A stretch of 64,000 nucleotides of DNA from Pseudomonas putida (GCA_041071465.1 CP163498.1:6156001-6220000); one strand, 5' to 3'. Positions 23,527-33,356 are shown, numbered from the stretch's first letter. The notes: generated from the letters alone by a model not told the origin. Numbers and translations are program-made.

Positions 23527-25485
23527 ATGCGCCTGTTCCTCTGCGAAAAACCCTCCCAGGCAAAAGACATCGCCAAAGTGCTCGGCGCCAACCGCAAAGG
23601 CGACGGCTGCTGGCAAGGCACCGACGTCTGCGTCACCTGGTGCATCGGCCACCTGCTGGAAACCGCCCCGCCCGACAGCTATGACGAACGCTACAAGCGC
23701 TGGAACCTGGCCGACCTGCCGATCATTCCCGACAAGTGGAAGATGCTGGTCAAGCCCAAGACTGCCAGCCAGTTCAAGGCGGTCAAGCGCCTGCTCGGCG
23801 AAGCACGGGAGCTGGTGATCGCCACCGACGCCGACCGCGAAGGCGAAATGATCGCCCGCGAGCTGGTCGAGCATTGCCGCTACCGTGGCCCGGTGCAGCG
23901 CCTGTGGCTGTCGGCGCTGGATGACGCCTCCATCCGCAAGGCCTTGGCGCGCCTGCTGCCGGGCCATGAAACGTTCAACCTGTACCATTCGGCGCTAGGT
24001 CGCTCGCGCGCCGACTGGCTGATCGGCATGAACATGAGCCGGCTGTTCACCCTGCTGGGCCGCCAATCCGGCTACCAGGGCGTGCTGCCGGTGGGCCGGG
24101 TACAAACACCTACCTTGCGCCTGGTGGTCGACCGCGACCGCAGCATCGCCGATTTCGTGCCGGTGCCGTTCTGGGCCATCGAGGTGCAACTGGAACACGC
24201 CGCTCAGCGCTTCAATGCCCAATGGCGCGCCCCCGAAGACGCCTGCGACGACCAGGGTCGCTGCCTGAAGCAGGACCTGGCACAACAGGCCGCCACCGAC
24301 ATCGGCAATGCCGCCACTGCCCGGGCCGTCAAGGTAGCCACCGAGCGCGTCCGCGAAGCCGCGCCGCTGCCCTTCGACCTCGGCACCCTGCAGGAGCTGT
24401 GCTCGAAAAAATTCGGCCTGGGCGCCCAGGAAACCCTCGACATTGCCCAGGCCCTGTACGAAACCCACAAACTGATCACCTACCCGCGCAGCGATTGCGG
24501 CTACTTGCCGCAAAGCCAGCATGCCGAGGCACCCGCGATCCTCGCTGCACTGCAGCGAGCCGATGCCAGCCTCACGCCGCTGCAACCCTACCTCGAGCCG
24601 CAACGCCGCTCACGGGCCTGGAACGACGCCAAGGTCAGCGCCCACCACGGCATAATCCCCACTGCCGCCGCCAGTGACCCGTCGCGCCTGCCGGCCAAGC
24701 ACAAGGCGGTGTATACCCTGATCCGCGCCCGTTACCTGGCGCAGTTCCTGCCCAACCATGAGTACGATCGTACCCAGGCCGACTTCGACTGCGCTGGCCA
24801 TGCCCTGCGCGCGGTGGGCAAGCAAATTGTCGAACCGGGTTGGCGCCGTGCCCTGCCCGAAGCGCTGACGCCAGCCAAGGGTCGCGAAGCCCCACCGGCC
24901 CAGGTGCTGCCAGCGCTGTGCGAAGGCCAGGACTGCACAGTGCATGGCCTGCAGCTGAAAGACCTGTGGACCCAGCCGCCCAAGCCGTTCACCGAAGGCG
25001 ACCTGATCAAGGCGATGAAGAACGTGGCCAAGCTGGTGGACGATCCACGACTGAAACAGAAGCTCAAGGAAACCACCGGCATCGGCACCGAGGCCACCCG
25101 CGCCAGTATTATCCAGGGCCTGCTCGACCGTGGTTACCTGGTGAAGAACGGCAAGGCATTGGCGGCCACGCCAGCAGCCTTCAGCCTGATCGACGCCGTG
25201 CCGCGCGCCATTGCCGACCCAGGCACCACGGCAATCTGGGAGCAGGCGCTGGACATGGTGCAAAGCGGCGAGATGACCCTGGAAGAGTTCGTCGCCAGGC
25301 AATCAACGTGGATGGGCAAGCTGGTCGAGCGGTGCAGTGGCATGCGCATGACAATCAGCGGGCCGGCGGCCGGGGCGGCGCCTCCCTGGAAAAAGAAGCG
25401 TCGCGGTGGCGGAAAAAGCAAAGCGGCTGGAAGCAAGGCTACCGCCAGCAAGCCGCGGCAGCCTCGGAAAAAGGCTTCAACCTGA
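23527..25485 (+). CDS. topB: DNA topoisomerase III
   Basis: This 652-residue type IA topoisomerase decatenates DNA with single-stranded regions. I start at the ATG at 23527 (MRLFLCEKPSQAKDIAKVLG), the family start; the open frame begins at 23464. The TOPRIM acidic residues are in VIATDADREGEMIARELVEH. The catalytic tyrosine is Y319 (LITYPRSDCGYLP). The last 40 residues are Lys-rich and probably bind DNA non-specifically. Confidence 0.96.
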   Translation: MRLFLCEKPSQAKDIAKVLGANRKGDGCWQGTDVCVTWCIGHLLETAPPDSYDERYKRWNLADLPIIPDKWKMLVKPKTASQFKAVKRLLGEARELVIATDADREGEMIARELVEHCRYRGPVQRLWLSALDDASIRKALARLLPGHETFNLYHSALGRSRADWLIGMNMSRLFTLLGRQSGYQGVLPVGRVQTPTLRLVVDRDRSIADFVPVPFWAIEVQLEHAAQRFNAQWRAPEDACDDQGRCLKQDLAQQAATDIGNAATARAVKVATERVREAAPLPFDLGTLQELCSKKFGLGAQETLDIAQALYETHKLITYPRSDCGYLPQSQHAEAPAILAALQRADASLTPLQPYLEPQRRSRAWNDAKVSAHHGIIPTAAASDPSRLPAKHKAVYTLIRARYLAQFLPNHEYDRTQADFDCAGHALRAVGKQIVEPGWRRALPEALTPAKGREAPPAQVLPALCEGQDCTVHGLQLKDLWTQPPKPFTEGDLIKAMKNVAKLVDDPRLKQKLKETTGIGTEATRASIIQGLLDRGYLVKNGKALAATPAAFSLIDAVPRAIADPGTTAIWEQALDMVQSGEMTLEEFVARQSTWMGKLVERCSGMRMTISGPAAGAAPPWKKKRRGGGKSKAAGSKATASKPRQPRKKAST

Positions 25486-25493
25486 CCGTCACA

Positions 25494-25522
25494 TTGGCAC
25501 CATGAAATTTACATGCTAAGTT
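25494..25522 (+). promoter_or_regulatory. Putative promoter of the FAD oxidase gene
   Basis: TTGGCA (25494-25499), 17-base spacer, TAAGTT (25517-25522) with an extended TG at 25514-25515. It overlaps the palindromic region at 25501-25552. Assigned by eye. Confidence 0.5.
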
Positions 25523-25552
25523 TTCATGAAAATAACCACAATAAATTTCATG
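25501..25552. promoter_or_regulatory. Nested palindrome, candidate operator
   Basis: The outer arms CATGAAATTT (25501-25510) and AAATTTCATG (25543-25552) and the inner palindrome TTTTCATGAAAA (25521-25532) share the same centre. Three CATGAAA-like units therefore sit over the spacer, the -10 and the start-site region of the promoter. This is typical of repressor binding, but the regulator is unknown. Confidence 0.45.
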
Positions 25553-25562
25553 GAAGCCCGGC

Positions 25563-26852
25563 ATGTTCAAACAGTCCGCTCAGCACGTCGCCAGCTACTA
25601 CGCCCAGACCTACCCCGCCAACATCCCATTACGCCCTACCCTGCAAGGCACCCACGACACCGACGTACTCATCATCGGCGCCGGCTTCAGCGGCCTGCAC
25701 ACTGCCCTGCGCCTGACTCAGGCCGGCAAGCGCGTCACATTGCTGGAAGCCAGCCGGGTTGCCTGGGCTGCCTCCGGGCGCAACGGGGGCCAGGCGCTGT
25801 TGGGTTGGTCGTGCGACATGCCGCCGCTGGAAAAAGCCCTGGGCATCGAACGTACCCAACGGTTGTGGGCCAGCATGTGCTGGGCCGCCGACGAAATGCG
25901 CGAACTGCCCCAGCGCCACGGCTTCGATATCGACTACCGGCTGGGCAGCCTGTGGACTGCTGTCATGCCGCGCCGAGTGAAAATACTTGAAGAAGCCCTG
26001 CACGAGGCCGAACACAAGTGGGGCTACGACGCCCTGCGCCTGATCGGCCGTGACGAGCTGCCGCAATGGGTCGACAGCCCGCGCTACCAGGCCGCGCTGT
26101 ACGACGCCAAAGGGGCACACCTCAACCCGCTGAAACTGGCGCAAGGCCTGGCCAGCACCCTCGAGGCTGCTGGCGGGCGCATCTACGAGCAAAGCCAGGT
26201 GCTCAGTTACCACCAGGCTGGCGACGGCTTTGTCGCCCGTACCGACCACGGCGAAGTACGCGCCCAGATGTTGGTGCTGGCCTGCAACGCCTACATCGAC
26301 CGCCTCGATCGTGGTCTGTCGAGGCGCCTGTTGCCCGTTGGCTCCTACCAGGTAGCTACCGCGCCGCTGGACGCCGACTTGGCCCGTTCGCTGCTGCCGC
26401 GCAACAGCTGCGTGATCGACAACCAGTTCGTGCCCGACTACTTCCGCCTCACCCCAGACCACCGGCTGCTGTTCGGCGGTGGCTGCACTTATCTGGGGGG
26501 CATTCCCAAGGACGTCGCCAGCGCCACCCGCCCCTACCTGGAGCGGGTGTTCCCGCAACTGGCCGGGGTAGCCATCGACTATGCCTGGGGCGGCCATATC
26601 GACTGCAGCATCCAGCGCACCCCGGACGTCGGCCGCGAAGGCCAGCGCTACTGGCTGCAGGGCTTCTCCGGCCACGGCGTGCTGCCGACCCTGGCTGCAG
26701 CACGGGCCGTGAGCGACGCCATCCTCGGTGACGACGACCTGCTGACGCTGTACCAAGGGATCGACAACGGCCGGTTCCCCGGCGGCGATCTGCTGGCAGC
26801 ACCACTGGAAGCTGCCGCCAAGGCCTGGTACAGAATGCGCGATCGCGTCTGA
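25563..26852 (+). CDS. FAD-dependent amine oxidoreductase (DAO family, PuuB-like)
   Basis: This 429-residue FAD enzyme of the D-amino-acid-oxidase superfamily is closest in layout to gamma-glutamylputrescine oxidases (PuuB). The N-terminal dinucleotide fold is DVLIIGAGFSGLHTALRL (about 33-50). Then come SGRNGGQALLGWSCD (FAD ribityl/active site region) and, near the C-terminus, GFSGHGVLPTLAAARAVSDA. The exact amine substrate is not determined. It stands alone, with its own promoter and a striking palindrome upstream. Confidence 0.85.
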   Translation: MFKQSAQHVASYYAQTYPANIPLRPTLQGTHDTDVLIIGAGFSGLHTALRLTQAGKRVTLLEASRVAWAASGRNGGQALLGWSCDMPPLEKALGIERTQRLWASMCWAADEMRELPQRHGFDIDYRLGSLWTAVMPRRVKILEEALHEAEHKWGYDALRLIGRDELPQWVDSPRYQAALYDAKGAHLNPLKLAQGLASTLEAAGGRIYEQSQVLSYHQAGDGFVARTDHGEVRAQMLVLACNAYIDRLDRGLSRRLLPVGSYQVATAPLDADLARSLLPRNSCVIDNQFVPDYFRLTPDHRLLFGGGCTYLGGIPKDVASATRPYLERVFPQLAGVAIDYAWGGHIDCSIQRTPDVGREGQRYWLQGFSGHGVLPTLAAARAVSDAILGDDDLLTLYQGIDNGRFPGGDLLAAPLEAAAKAWYRMRDRV

Positions 26853-26933
26853 AGACGGCCGGGCGCTTGCTACGCTGAAATCTCTCCTATTCTCAATAGC
26901 TCCCTTAGGTGCCTGCACACAGGAGACCCGACC

Positions 26934-27764
26934 GTGAGCTATGTGACCACGAAGGATGGCGTACAGATTTTCTACAAGGACTGGGGCCCGCGCGATGCCC
27001 CGGTCATCCACTTCCACCATGGCTGGCCGCTCAGTGCCGATGACTGGGACGCGCAAATGCTGTTCTTCCTCGCCCAAGGTTACCGCGTGGTCGCCCACGA
27101 CCGGCGTGGCCATGGCCGCTCCAGCCAGGTATGGGACGGGCACGACATGGACCACTACGCCGACGATGTGGCCGCCGTGGTCGCCCACCTGGGCACTCAG
27201 GGCGCTGTGCATGTCGGCCACTCGACCGGGGGTGGCGAGGTGGTGCGTTACATAGCCCGACACCCGGAAGACAAGGTGGCCAAAGCCGTGCTGATCGCTG
27301 CCGTACCGCCACTGATGGTGCAAACGCCCGGCAACCCAGGCGGCCTGCCCAAGGCGGTGTTCGACGGTTTCCAGGCCCAGGTGGCCAGCAACCGGGCGCA
27401 GTTCTACCGGGATGTTCCAGCCGGGCCGTTCTACGGCTACAACCGCCCCGGTGTCGAAGCCAGCGAAGGTATCATCGGCAACTGGTGGCGCCAGGGCATG
27501 ATCGGTAGCGCCAAGGCCCATTACGACGGCATCGTGGCATTTTCCCAGACCGACTTCACGGAGGACCTGAAGGGTATCGAGCAGCCTGTGCTGGTGATGC
27601 ATGGCGACGATGACCAGATCGTGCCGTATGAAAACGCCGGGGTGCTGTCGGCCAAGTTACTGCCCAATGGCACGCTGAAAATCTACAAGGGCTACCCGCA
27701 TGGCATGCCGACTACCCATGCCGATGTGATCAACGCGGATTTACTGGCATTTATCCGTAGTTGA
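26934..27764 (+). CDS. Alpha/beta hydrolase, non-heme chloroperoxidase type
   Basis: This 276-residue alpha/beta-hydrolase is of the cofactor-free haloperoxidase/perhydrolase group. The GTG start at 26934 has AGGAG upstream. The nucleophile is S97 (VGHSTGGGEVV), the acid is in VLVMHGDDDQIVP, and the catalytic His is in YPHGMPTTHADV. The oxyanion region is HFHHGWPLSADDWD. Chlorination by such enzymes is an in vitro side reaction, so the natural role is probably an esterase or lactonase. Confidence 0.88.
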   Translation: MSYVTTKDGVQIFYKDWGPRDAPVIHFHHGWPLSADDWDAQMLFFLAQGYRVVAHDRRGHGRSSQVWDGHDMDHYADDVAAVVAHLGTQGAVHVGHSTGGGEVVRYIARHPEDKVAKAVLIAAVPPLMVQTPGNPGGLPKAVFDGFQAQVASNRAQFYRDVPAGPFYGYNRPGVEASEGIIGNWWRQGMIGSAKAHYDGIVAFSQTDFTEDLKGIEQPVLVMHGDDDQIVPYENAGVLSAKLLPNGTLKIYKGYPHGMPTTHADVINADLLAFIRS

Positions 27765-27780
27765 TGTAGTTGCGTCTACA

Positions 27781-27816
27781 CCGGCCTCTTCGCGGGCTTA
27801 CCCGCGAAGAGGCCGG
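27781..27816. repeat. REP hairpin, family A
   Basis: CCGGCCTCTTCGCGGG, loop CTTA, then its exact complement: a 16-bp perfect stem 16 bp after the hydrolase stop. It probably also ends transcription or protects the 3' end. Confidence 0.85.
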
Positions 27817-27904
27817 CACTGGCAACACATTCACCCGAGGATTACCATGTCCCCCTTCTAGTGCGGCTCTTTGCCGCCCCTTGCCTCTCTGCCTGTCAAA
27901 ACCC

Positions 27905-28684
27905 ATGCCCTTCGAACTCACCGTAGAACCCCTAACTCTGCTGATACTGGCCCTGGTCGCCTTCGTCGCCGGTTTCATCGATGCTATCGCCGGTGGCGGC
28001 GGCCTGCTCACCACCCCGGCCCTGCTCACCGCCGGCATGCCGCCGCACCTGGTACTGGGCACCAACAAGCTCAGCTCCACCTTCGGCTCGGCCACCGCCG
28101 GTTTCACCTACTACAAGCGCAAACTCTTCCACCCGGCGCAGTGGCGCCCTGCCTTGTTCGCCACCTTGATCGGGGCACTGCTCGGCGCGGTCATCGCCCA
28201 CTACATGCCCGCCGAATGGCTGAACAAGATGCTGCCGGTCATCGTCTTCGCCTGTGGCATCTACCTGCTGTTCGGTGGCACGCCCAAGGCGCCGCTGGAT
28301 GCCGATGCCCCCATCAAGAAGAAGTGGCAAGTGCCGCAAGGCTTCACCCTGGGCTTCTACGACGGCGTGGCCGGCCCGGGTACCGGGGCGTTCTGGACGG
28401 TCAGCACCCTGCTGCTGTACCCCATCGACCTGGTCCGCGCCAGCGGCGTGGCGCGCAGCATGAACTTCGTCAGCAACATCGCGGCGCTGACGGTGTTCAT
28501 CATTTCCGGGCAGGTGGACTACATCGTCGGCCTGTGCATGGGCCTGTCGGTGATGGTCGGCGCCTTCTTCGGCGCACGCACGGCGATCAGTGGCGGCAGC
28601 AAATTCATCCGCCCTGTGTTCATCACCGTGGTACTGGCGTTGACCGTTCGCCTAGCGTGGCAGCACTGGTTCGGGCAGGCCTAA
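27905..28684 (+). CDS. TauE/SafE family permease (putative sulfite/anion exporter)
   Basis: This 259-residue membrane protein has about eight hydrophobic segments. It shows the two half-repeat signatures of the TauE/SafE (DUF81) family: [18 protein letters not shown] with [12 protein letters not shown] in the first half, and [15 protein letters not shown] with [11 protein letters not shown] in the second. The start MPFELTVEP at 27905 is the family start. The last 33 bp overlap the convergent nudC gene. Substrate is not known. Confidence 0.88.
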   Translation: MPFELTVEPLTLLILALVAFVAGFIDAIAGGGGLLTTPALLTAGMPPHLVLGTNKLSSTFGSATAGFTYYKRKLFHPAQWRPALFATLIGALLGAVIAHYMPAEWLNKMLPVIVFACGIYLLFGGTPKAPLDADAPIKKKWQVPQGFTLGFYDGVAGPGTGAFWTVSTLLLYPIDLVRASGVARSMNFVSNIAALTVFIISGQVDYIVGLCMGLSVMVGAFFGARTAISGGSKFIRPVFITVVLALTVRLAWQHWFGQA

Positions 28685-29482
28685 GCGGCGCGCCACGTAG
28701 AGGTCGATCAGATACCGGGCAATGGAGCGCCCGGCCGGCAGCGGCGGCAGGTCGTGAACGCTGAACCACTGGGCGTCCTCGATCTCGTCCGGTTGCATGA
28801 CGATATCGCCACCAGCGTACTCAGCATGGAAGCCGAGCATCATCGAATGCGGGAACGGCCAGCATTGGCTGCCGACGTACTGAATATTCTGCACCTCAAC
28901 CGCCACTTCTTCTCGCACTTCACGCACCAGGCAGTCCTCGGCCGATTCACCCGGCTCTGCAAAACCTGCCAAGGTGCTGTACACCCCGGTGACGAAGCGT
29001 GGCGAACGCGCCAGCAGGATTTCATCGCCACGGGTCACCAAAACGATCATGCTCGGCGAGATGCGCGGGTAGCTGCGCAGGTCGCAGGGCTGGCAATACA
29101 TTGCCCGCTCCCAGCGAATTTGCGTCATGGCCTGGCCGCAGCTGCCGCAGAAGCGGTGCTCGCGGGCCCAGGTGCCGATTTGCGCGGCGTAGCCCAGCAC
29201 CTTGTAGGTGTCGAAGTCGCCTTCGAGCATGAAGGCGCGAAGGCCGCGCCAGCTGCAGCCGGGTACATCGGTGGCGCTGCACAGTTCCAGCAGGAACACC
29301 GGCTGGCCGTCAAAATGGCCGATGCCGTGCTCGCACAGCACATTGAGGTCCTGGCGCTTGAGCCAGTCGCGGGGGAACAGCGCGTCGTTGGCGTCCACCA
29401 GAAACCCGTCCGGGCTGCGGGCCACGGCCAGCCCCCCGGTGATTTGCGGGTCGAGTACTGCGGTAGTCCAGCGTGCTGACAT
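28652..29482 (-). CDS. nudC: NAD(H) pyrophosphatase / RNA decapping hydrolase NudC
   Basis: This 276-residue Nudix enzyme hydrolyses NADH and removes NAD caps from RNA. A Cys4 zinc site is seen (CGSCGQAM, then YCQPC). The Nudix box is [20 protein letters not shown]. The NADH-specific motif after the box reads SQCWPFPHS instead of the usual SQPWPFPxS. I start at ATG 29482 ([13 protein letters not shown]) with AAAGGAA upstream. As sequenced it is in frame with the upstream isomerase gene, which I attribute to a lost base in that gene. Confidence 0.93.
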   Translation of the reverse strand: MSARWTTAVLDPQITGGLAVARSPDGFLVDANDALFPRDWLKRQDLNVLCEHGIGHFDGQPVFLLELCSATDVPGCSWRGLRAFMLEGDFDTYKVLGYAAQIGTWAREHRFCGSCGQAMTQIRWERAMYCQPCDLRSYPRISPSMIVLVTRGDEILLARSPRFVTGVYSTLAGFAEPGESAEDCLVREVREEVAVEVQNIQYVGSQCWPFPHSMMLGFHAEYAGGDIVMQPDEIEDAQWFSVHDLPPLPAGRSIARYLIDLYVARRLGLPEPVLPR

Positions 29483-29519
29483 GTCGGGGGGTTCCTTTAC
29501 TGCGCGTCCCCCGGCCCGA

Positions 29520-30331
29520 TCAGTCGGCGAACGTCGGTTTTGTTTGCTCATGTGCGCCGCCACGGCCACGCGCAAGTCTTCGGATTGCAGCATCGCGGCG
29601 TTCCAGGTGGCGATGTAGTCCAGGCCATCGTCGATGCGATGGTCACGCATGTAGCTGAGCATTTCCTTGGTGCCGGCCACGGCGATTGGCGATTTTGCGG
29701 CAATTTCGCGGGCGATGGCAAAGACACCGTCCATCAGTGCGGCCTGATCATCATAAACCCGGTTGACCAGGCCTATGCGCAGCGCCTCGTCGGCCGCCAC
29801 ATTGCGCCCGGTGAAGGCCAGCTCACGCATCATGCCGTCGCCGATGATACGTGGCAAACGTTGCAGTGTACCGACATCGGCCGCCATGCCCATGTCGATT
29901 TCCTTGATCGAAAACTGCGCATCAACGCTGCAGTAACGCATGTCGCAGGCCGAGACAAGGTCGATAGCGCCGCCGATGCAATAGCCCTGCACGACGGCCA
30001 GTACTGGCTTGCGGCACTTGTCCACGGCAGTGAACGAGGCCTGCAGGCGCTGGATGGTCTTGCGCAGGAAACGCGCATTGCGGCCCACGTCCTTGCCCAT
30101 CTGCCCGGCCAGGGACGCCAGCATCATCAGGTCGATACCGGCAGAGAAGTGCTTGCCGGCACCGCTGACTACCACGGCGCGCACGGCATCGGTGTCGTCG
30201 ATCCACTGGAAGATTTCGACGATCTCATCCCAGAAGGCCGCGTTCATCGCGTTGACCTTTTCCGGGCGGTTGATCTGAACGTGGGCGATGTTGTCGGTCA
30301 GTTCGACCTTGAATGCACTGTACTCGGTCAC
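29520..30331 (-). CDS. Delta3,5-delta2,4-dienoyl-CoA isomerase (crotonase superfamily), frameshifted at the 3' end
   Basis: This crotonase-fold enzyme matches ECH1-type dienoyl-CoA isomerases, used for oxidation of unsaturated fatty acids with odd-numbered double bonds. The oxyanion region is [16 protein letters not shown]. The three family acids appear in [14 protein letters not shown] and [20 protein letters not shown]. The GTG start at 30331 has GGAG upstream. As read, the frame continues into nudC. Five instead of four A (plus-strand T run 29538-29541) would end the protein KQKPTFAD at the TGA 29520-29522, giving 270 residues. Confidence 0.85.
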
Positions 30332-30416
30332 GGGCGGCACTCCTGCGGGTGAAAGGTTCATGGCCCGGATGTTAACCCAGCCCGATGACCGCACTTGTGC
30401 CAAAAGCGGGACTGCG

Positions 30417-30432
30417 CGACTTGCCTAAGTCG
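30417..30432. promoter_or_regulatory. Inverted repeat upstream of nhaB
   Basis: CGACTT-GCCT-AAGTCG, a perfect 6-bp dyad 50 bp before the nhaB start, upstream of a -10-like TATAAG at 30465-30470. It could be an operator. It lies outside both neighbouring genes. Confidence 0.3.
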
Positions 30433-30481
30433 TGCTGATACGGCACCGTGCGCCATCGCCGAATTATAAGGATACATATTC

Positions 30482-31984
30482 ATGTCACGCTCCCTGACCG
30501 GCGCCCTCGCCCATGGCTTTCTGGGCCAGTCGCCGCTTTGGTACAAGGCGATTATCTGCCTGTTCCTGGTGCTCAACCCGCTGCTGCTGGTAACCGTAGG
30601 CCCGGTTGCGGCCGGCTGGGCGCTGGTGCTCGAGTTCATCTTCACCTTGGGCATGGCGCTGAAGTGCTACCCGTTGATGCCCGGCGGCCTGTTGCTGGTC
30701 GAAGCCCTGCTGCTGCAAATGACCACACCACAGGCGTTGTACGAGGAACTGCAACACAACTTCCCGGTGATTCTGCTGCTCATGTTCATGGTGGCCGGCA
30801 TTCACTTCATGAAGGAGCTGCTGCTGTTCCTGTTCTCGCGCATCCTGCTTGGGGTGCGCTCGAAGGCAATCCTGTCGCTGCTGTTCTGCGTGCTGTCGGC
30901 GTTTCTTTCGGCGTTTCTCGATGCGCTGACCGTGACGGCGGTAATCATCAGCGCCGCCGTCGGCTTCTATGCGGTGTACCACCGCGTCGCGTCCGGGGCC
31001 AATCCGCGTGAAGACAGTGCACTGGACAGCGACCAGCAGGTCGCCCAGCTGCACCGCGAAGACCTCGACCAGTTCCGCGCCTTCCTGCGCAGCCTGCTGA
31101 TGCATGGCGCGGTGGGCACCGCCCTGGGCGGGGTTTGCACGTTGGTGGGCGAGCCGCAGAACCTGCTGATCGGCCACGAAATGGGTTGGCACTTCGCCGA
31201 TTTCTTCTTCAAGGTGGCCCCCGTGTCGCTGCCGGTGCTGGGTGCCGGCCTGCTGACCTGCGTGCTGCTGGAAAAGCTGCGCCTGTTCGGCTATGGCACG
31301 TTGATGCCCGAGCCGGTACGCCAGGTGCTGGCCGCCTATGCGGCCGAAGACGACGCCGCGCGCACTCAGGCGCAACGCATCGCACTGTGGGTGCAAGGGC
31401 TCGCTGCGCTGATCCTGATCATCTGCCTGGGGCTGCATGTGGCCGAGGTCGGCCTGATTGGCCTGATGGTGATCGTGCTGATCACGGCCTTTACCGGTAT
31501 CACCGACGAACACCGCCTGGGCCGTGCCTTCCAGGACGCCATGCCGTTCACTTCGCTGCTGGTGGTGTTTTTCGCCGTGGTCGCAGTAATTCACCAGCAG
31601 CAACTGTTCAGCCCCTTGATCAGCTGGGTGCTGACTCTGCCGACCGAGCAGCAACCGGGCATGCTGTACCTGGCCAACGGTTTGCTGTCGGCGATAAGCG
31701 ACAACGTGTTCGTCGCCACTATCTATATCACCGAAGTGAAACAGGCATTTCTCAATGGCGGCATGAGCCGCGAGCATTTCGAAACGCTGGCGGTGGCGAT
31801 CAACACCGGCACCAACCTGCCCAGCGTGGCGACGCCTAACGGGCAGGCGGCGTTTCTGTTTCTGCTGACCTCGGCGATTGCGCCGTTGATCCGGCTGTCG
31901 TATGGCCGAATGGTGTGGATGGCGTTGCCCTATACCGTAGTGATGGGTGGGCTGGGATGGTGGGCAGTGACCTACTGGCTGTGA
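30482..31984 (+). CDS. nhaB: Na+/H+ antiporter NhaB
   Basis: This 500-residue inner-membrane antiporter extrudes Na+ in exchange for protons. About twelve hydrophobic segments are seen. The sequence [20 protein letters not shown] and later [39 protein letters not shown] and [20 protein letters not shown] are NhaB hallmarks. The length equals that of other Pseudomonas NhaB proteins. A REP-like hairpin follows ten bases later. Confidence 0.96.
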   Translation: MSRSLTGALAHGFLGQSPLWYKAIICLFLVLNPLLLVTVGPVAAGWALVLEFIFTLGMALKCYPLMPGGLLLVEALLLQMTTPQALYEELQHNFPVILLLMFMVAGIHFMKELLLFLFSRILLGVRSKAILSLLFCVLSAFLSAFLDALTVTAVIISAAVGFYAVYHRVASGANPREDSALDSDQQVAQLHREDLDQFRAFLRSLLMHGAVGTALGGVCTLVGEPQNLLIGHEMGWHFADFFFKVAPVSLPVLGAGLLTCVLLEKLRLFGYGTLMPEPVRQVLAAYAAEDDAARTQAQRIALWVQGLAALILIICLGLHVAEVGLIGLMVIVLITAFTGITDEHRLGRAFQDAMPFTSLLVVFFAVVAVIHQQQLFSPLISWVLTLPTEQQPGMLYLANGLLSAISDNVFVATIYITEVKQAFLNGGMSREHFETLAVAINTGTNLPSVATPNGQAAFLFLLTSAIAPLIRLSYGRMVWMALPYTVVMGGLGWWAVTYWL

Positions 31985-31993
31985 GTTTGTAAC

Positions 31994-32026
31994 GGCCCTT
32001 TCGCGGGTGAGCCCGTGAAAGGGGCC
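31994..32026 (+). terminator. REP-like hairpin after nhaB
   Basis: GGCCCTTTCGCGGG, short loop, CCCGTGAAAGGGGCC: about 14 bp with one mismatch and a bulge. It is probably a diverged REP copy acting as the 3' end of nhaB. Confidence 0.65.
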
Positions 32027-32114
32027 GGCACAGGTCAACCCTGTCGATTTTGCCTTTTGCCATTCGACTACCCATGAAGGCCGCCACCCCCAGGCTGCCA
32101 ACCGGAGAGTCCCC

Positions 32115-32732
32115 ATGCGCAAACTCATCGTAGCCGCCTTCATCAGCCTCGACGGCGTCATGCAAGCCCCCGGTGGCCCGCAAGAGGACACCAGCGGCGG
32201 TTTCAGTTACGGCGGCTGGATCGTGCCCTACGCCGAAGAAGTCTTCGGCCAGGCCATGCAGGCATTGTTCAGCCAGCCCTTCGAGTTGCTGCTCGGCCGG
32301 CGCACGTATGACATCTTTGCTGGCTACTGGCCAAAAATAAAAGACGACTCGCAAGACTTCTCCATCGCCAACCTGTTCAACAGCGTACCCAAGCACGTAG
32401 CCACCCACACCCCTGCTACCCTCGAGTGGCACAACAGCCACCCGCTTGGCGGGGACGTAGCCGCAGCGGTAAGCGCACTTAAACAGCAAGACGGCGCCAA
32501 CCTGCTGACCCAGGGCAGCGCCGACCTTGTGCAGCAACTGCTGGCGGCCGACCTGGTCGATGAACTGCAATTGTTGATCCACCCCTTGCTGCTAGGCCAC
32601 GGTAAACGCCTGTTCGGCAATGATGCGGCAGCGGCGGCTTTCACCCTGCAGCACTGGGTGGTCTCACCCAAGGGCGTGGTCATCGCCCGCTACGTGCGCG
32701 CAGGTCAAGTGCAGACCGGCTCATTCGAATAA
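32115..32732 (+). CDS. RibD C-terminal / dihydrofolate-reductase-like protein
   Basis: This 205-residue protein has the RibD_C (DHFR-like) fold. Its N-terminus MRKLIVAAFISLDGVMQAPG contains the family's strand-loop with Asp, and FELLLGRRTYDIFAGYWP and LLTQGSADLVQQLL are further conserved blocks. Such stand-alone proteins (YyaP/YwjB type) are NADPH-binding and of unknown substrate. GGAGAG stands before the ATG. No obvious partner nearby. Confidence 0.85.
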   Translation: MRKLIVAAFISLDGVMQAPGGPQEDTSGGFSYGGWIVPYAEEVFGQAMQALFSQPFELLLGRRTYDIFAGYWPKIKDDSQDFSIANLFNSVPKHVATHTPATLEWHNSHPLGGDVAAAVSALKQQDGANLLTQGSADLVQQLLAADLVDELQLLIHPLLLGHGKRLFGNDAAAAAFTLQHWVVSPKGVVIARYVRAGQVQTGSFE

Positions 32733-32810
32733 AGGTAAACGCGTACAACTTTTGCCCCGCGCCCGCATCGAAACACAGGTAAGCCCCCATCCGCCTCAAG
32801 GAGGTTCACC

Positions 32811-33356
32811 ATGGCGCTACGTACCACGCTGCTGCTTTCCTGCATGACCCTGGCCCTGCTCGGCTGCGCTGGCAACGATCACCCGGCACCGCCGCGCACC
32901 CAGCAGGTGGACCTGCAACGCTATCAGGGCACCTGGTACGAACTGGCACGGCTGCCCATGTTCTTCCAGCGTAACTGCGTGCAGTCCGAGGCGCACTATG
33001 GCCTGCGTACCGATGGCCGCATCGACGTAACCAACCGCTGCAAGGAAAAGGACGGCCAATGGAATGAAGCCAAGGGCATCGCCGAGGCCCAGCAACCGGG
33101 CAGCACCGACAAGCTGTGGGTACGCTTCGACAACTGGTTCAGCCGCCTGGCACCGGGCCTGACCAAGGGCGAGTACTGGGTGCTGTACCACGACAAAGAC
33201 TACCGCGTGGCGCTGGTCGGGCACCCCAACCGTGAGTACCTGTGGTTGCTTTCGCGCACGCCGGCGGTCACCGACCAACAGCGCGAGCAACTGTTGACGA
33301 TCGCTCGCGAGCAAGGCTATGACACCAGCAAGCTCATCTGGCGCCAGGGCGACTAG
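32811..33356 (+). CDS. blc: Outer-membrane lipoprotein, lipocalin Blc
   Basis: This 181-residue lipoprotein has a lipobox LLGC with lipidated C19. The residue after it is not Asp, so it should be sorted to the outer membrane. The mature part is a bacterial lipocalin: the first signature is YQGTWYELARLPMFFQRNCV, and later GEYWVLYHDKDYRVALVGHP. E. coli Blc binds lysophospholipids and helps membrane maintenance under stress. GGAGG precedes the ATG. Confidence 0.94.
   Translation: MALRTTLLLSCMTLALLGCAGNDHPAPPRTQQVDLQRYQGTWYELARLPMFFQRNCVQSEAHYGLRTDGRIDVTNRCKEKDGQWNEAKGIAEAQQPGSTDKLWVRFDNWFSRLAPGLTKGEYWVLYHDKDYRVALVGHPNREYLWLLSRTPAVTDQQREQLLTIAREQGYDTSKLIWRQGD

Noticed and set aside
27845..27861. 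Four-codon ORF (ATG TCC CCC TTC TAG) before the TauE-type gene as a leader peptide
   Set aside because: Too short, with no attenuator hairpin or T run; chance occurrence is likely.
28652..30403. A bifunctional isomerase-NudC protein as a new fused enzyme
   Set aside because: Both domains are complete, the linker looks like untranslated DNA with its own Shine-Dalgarno, and one homopolymer base restores two normal genes.
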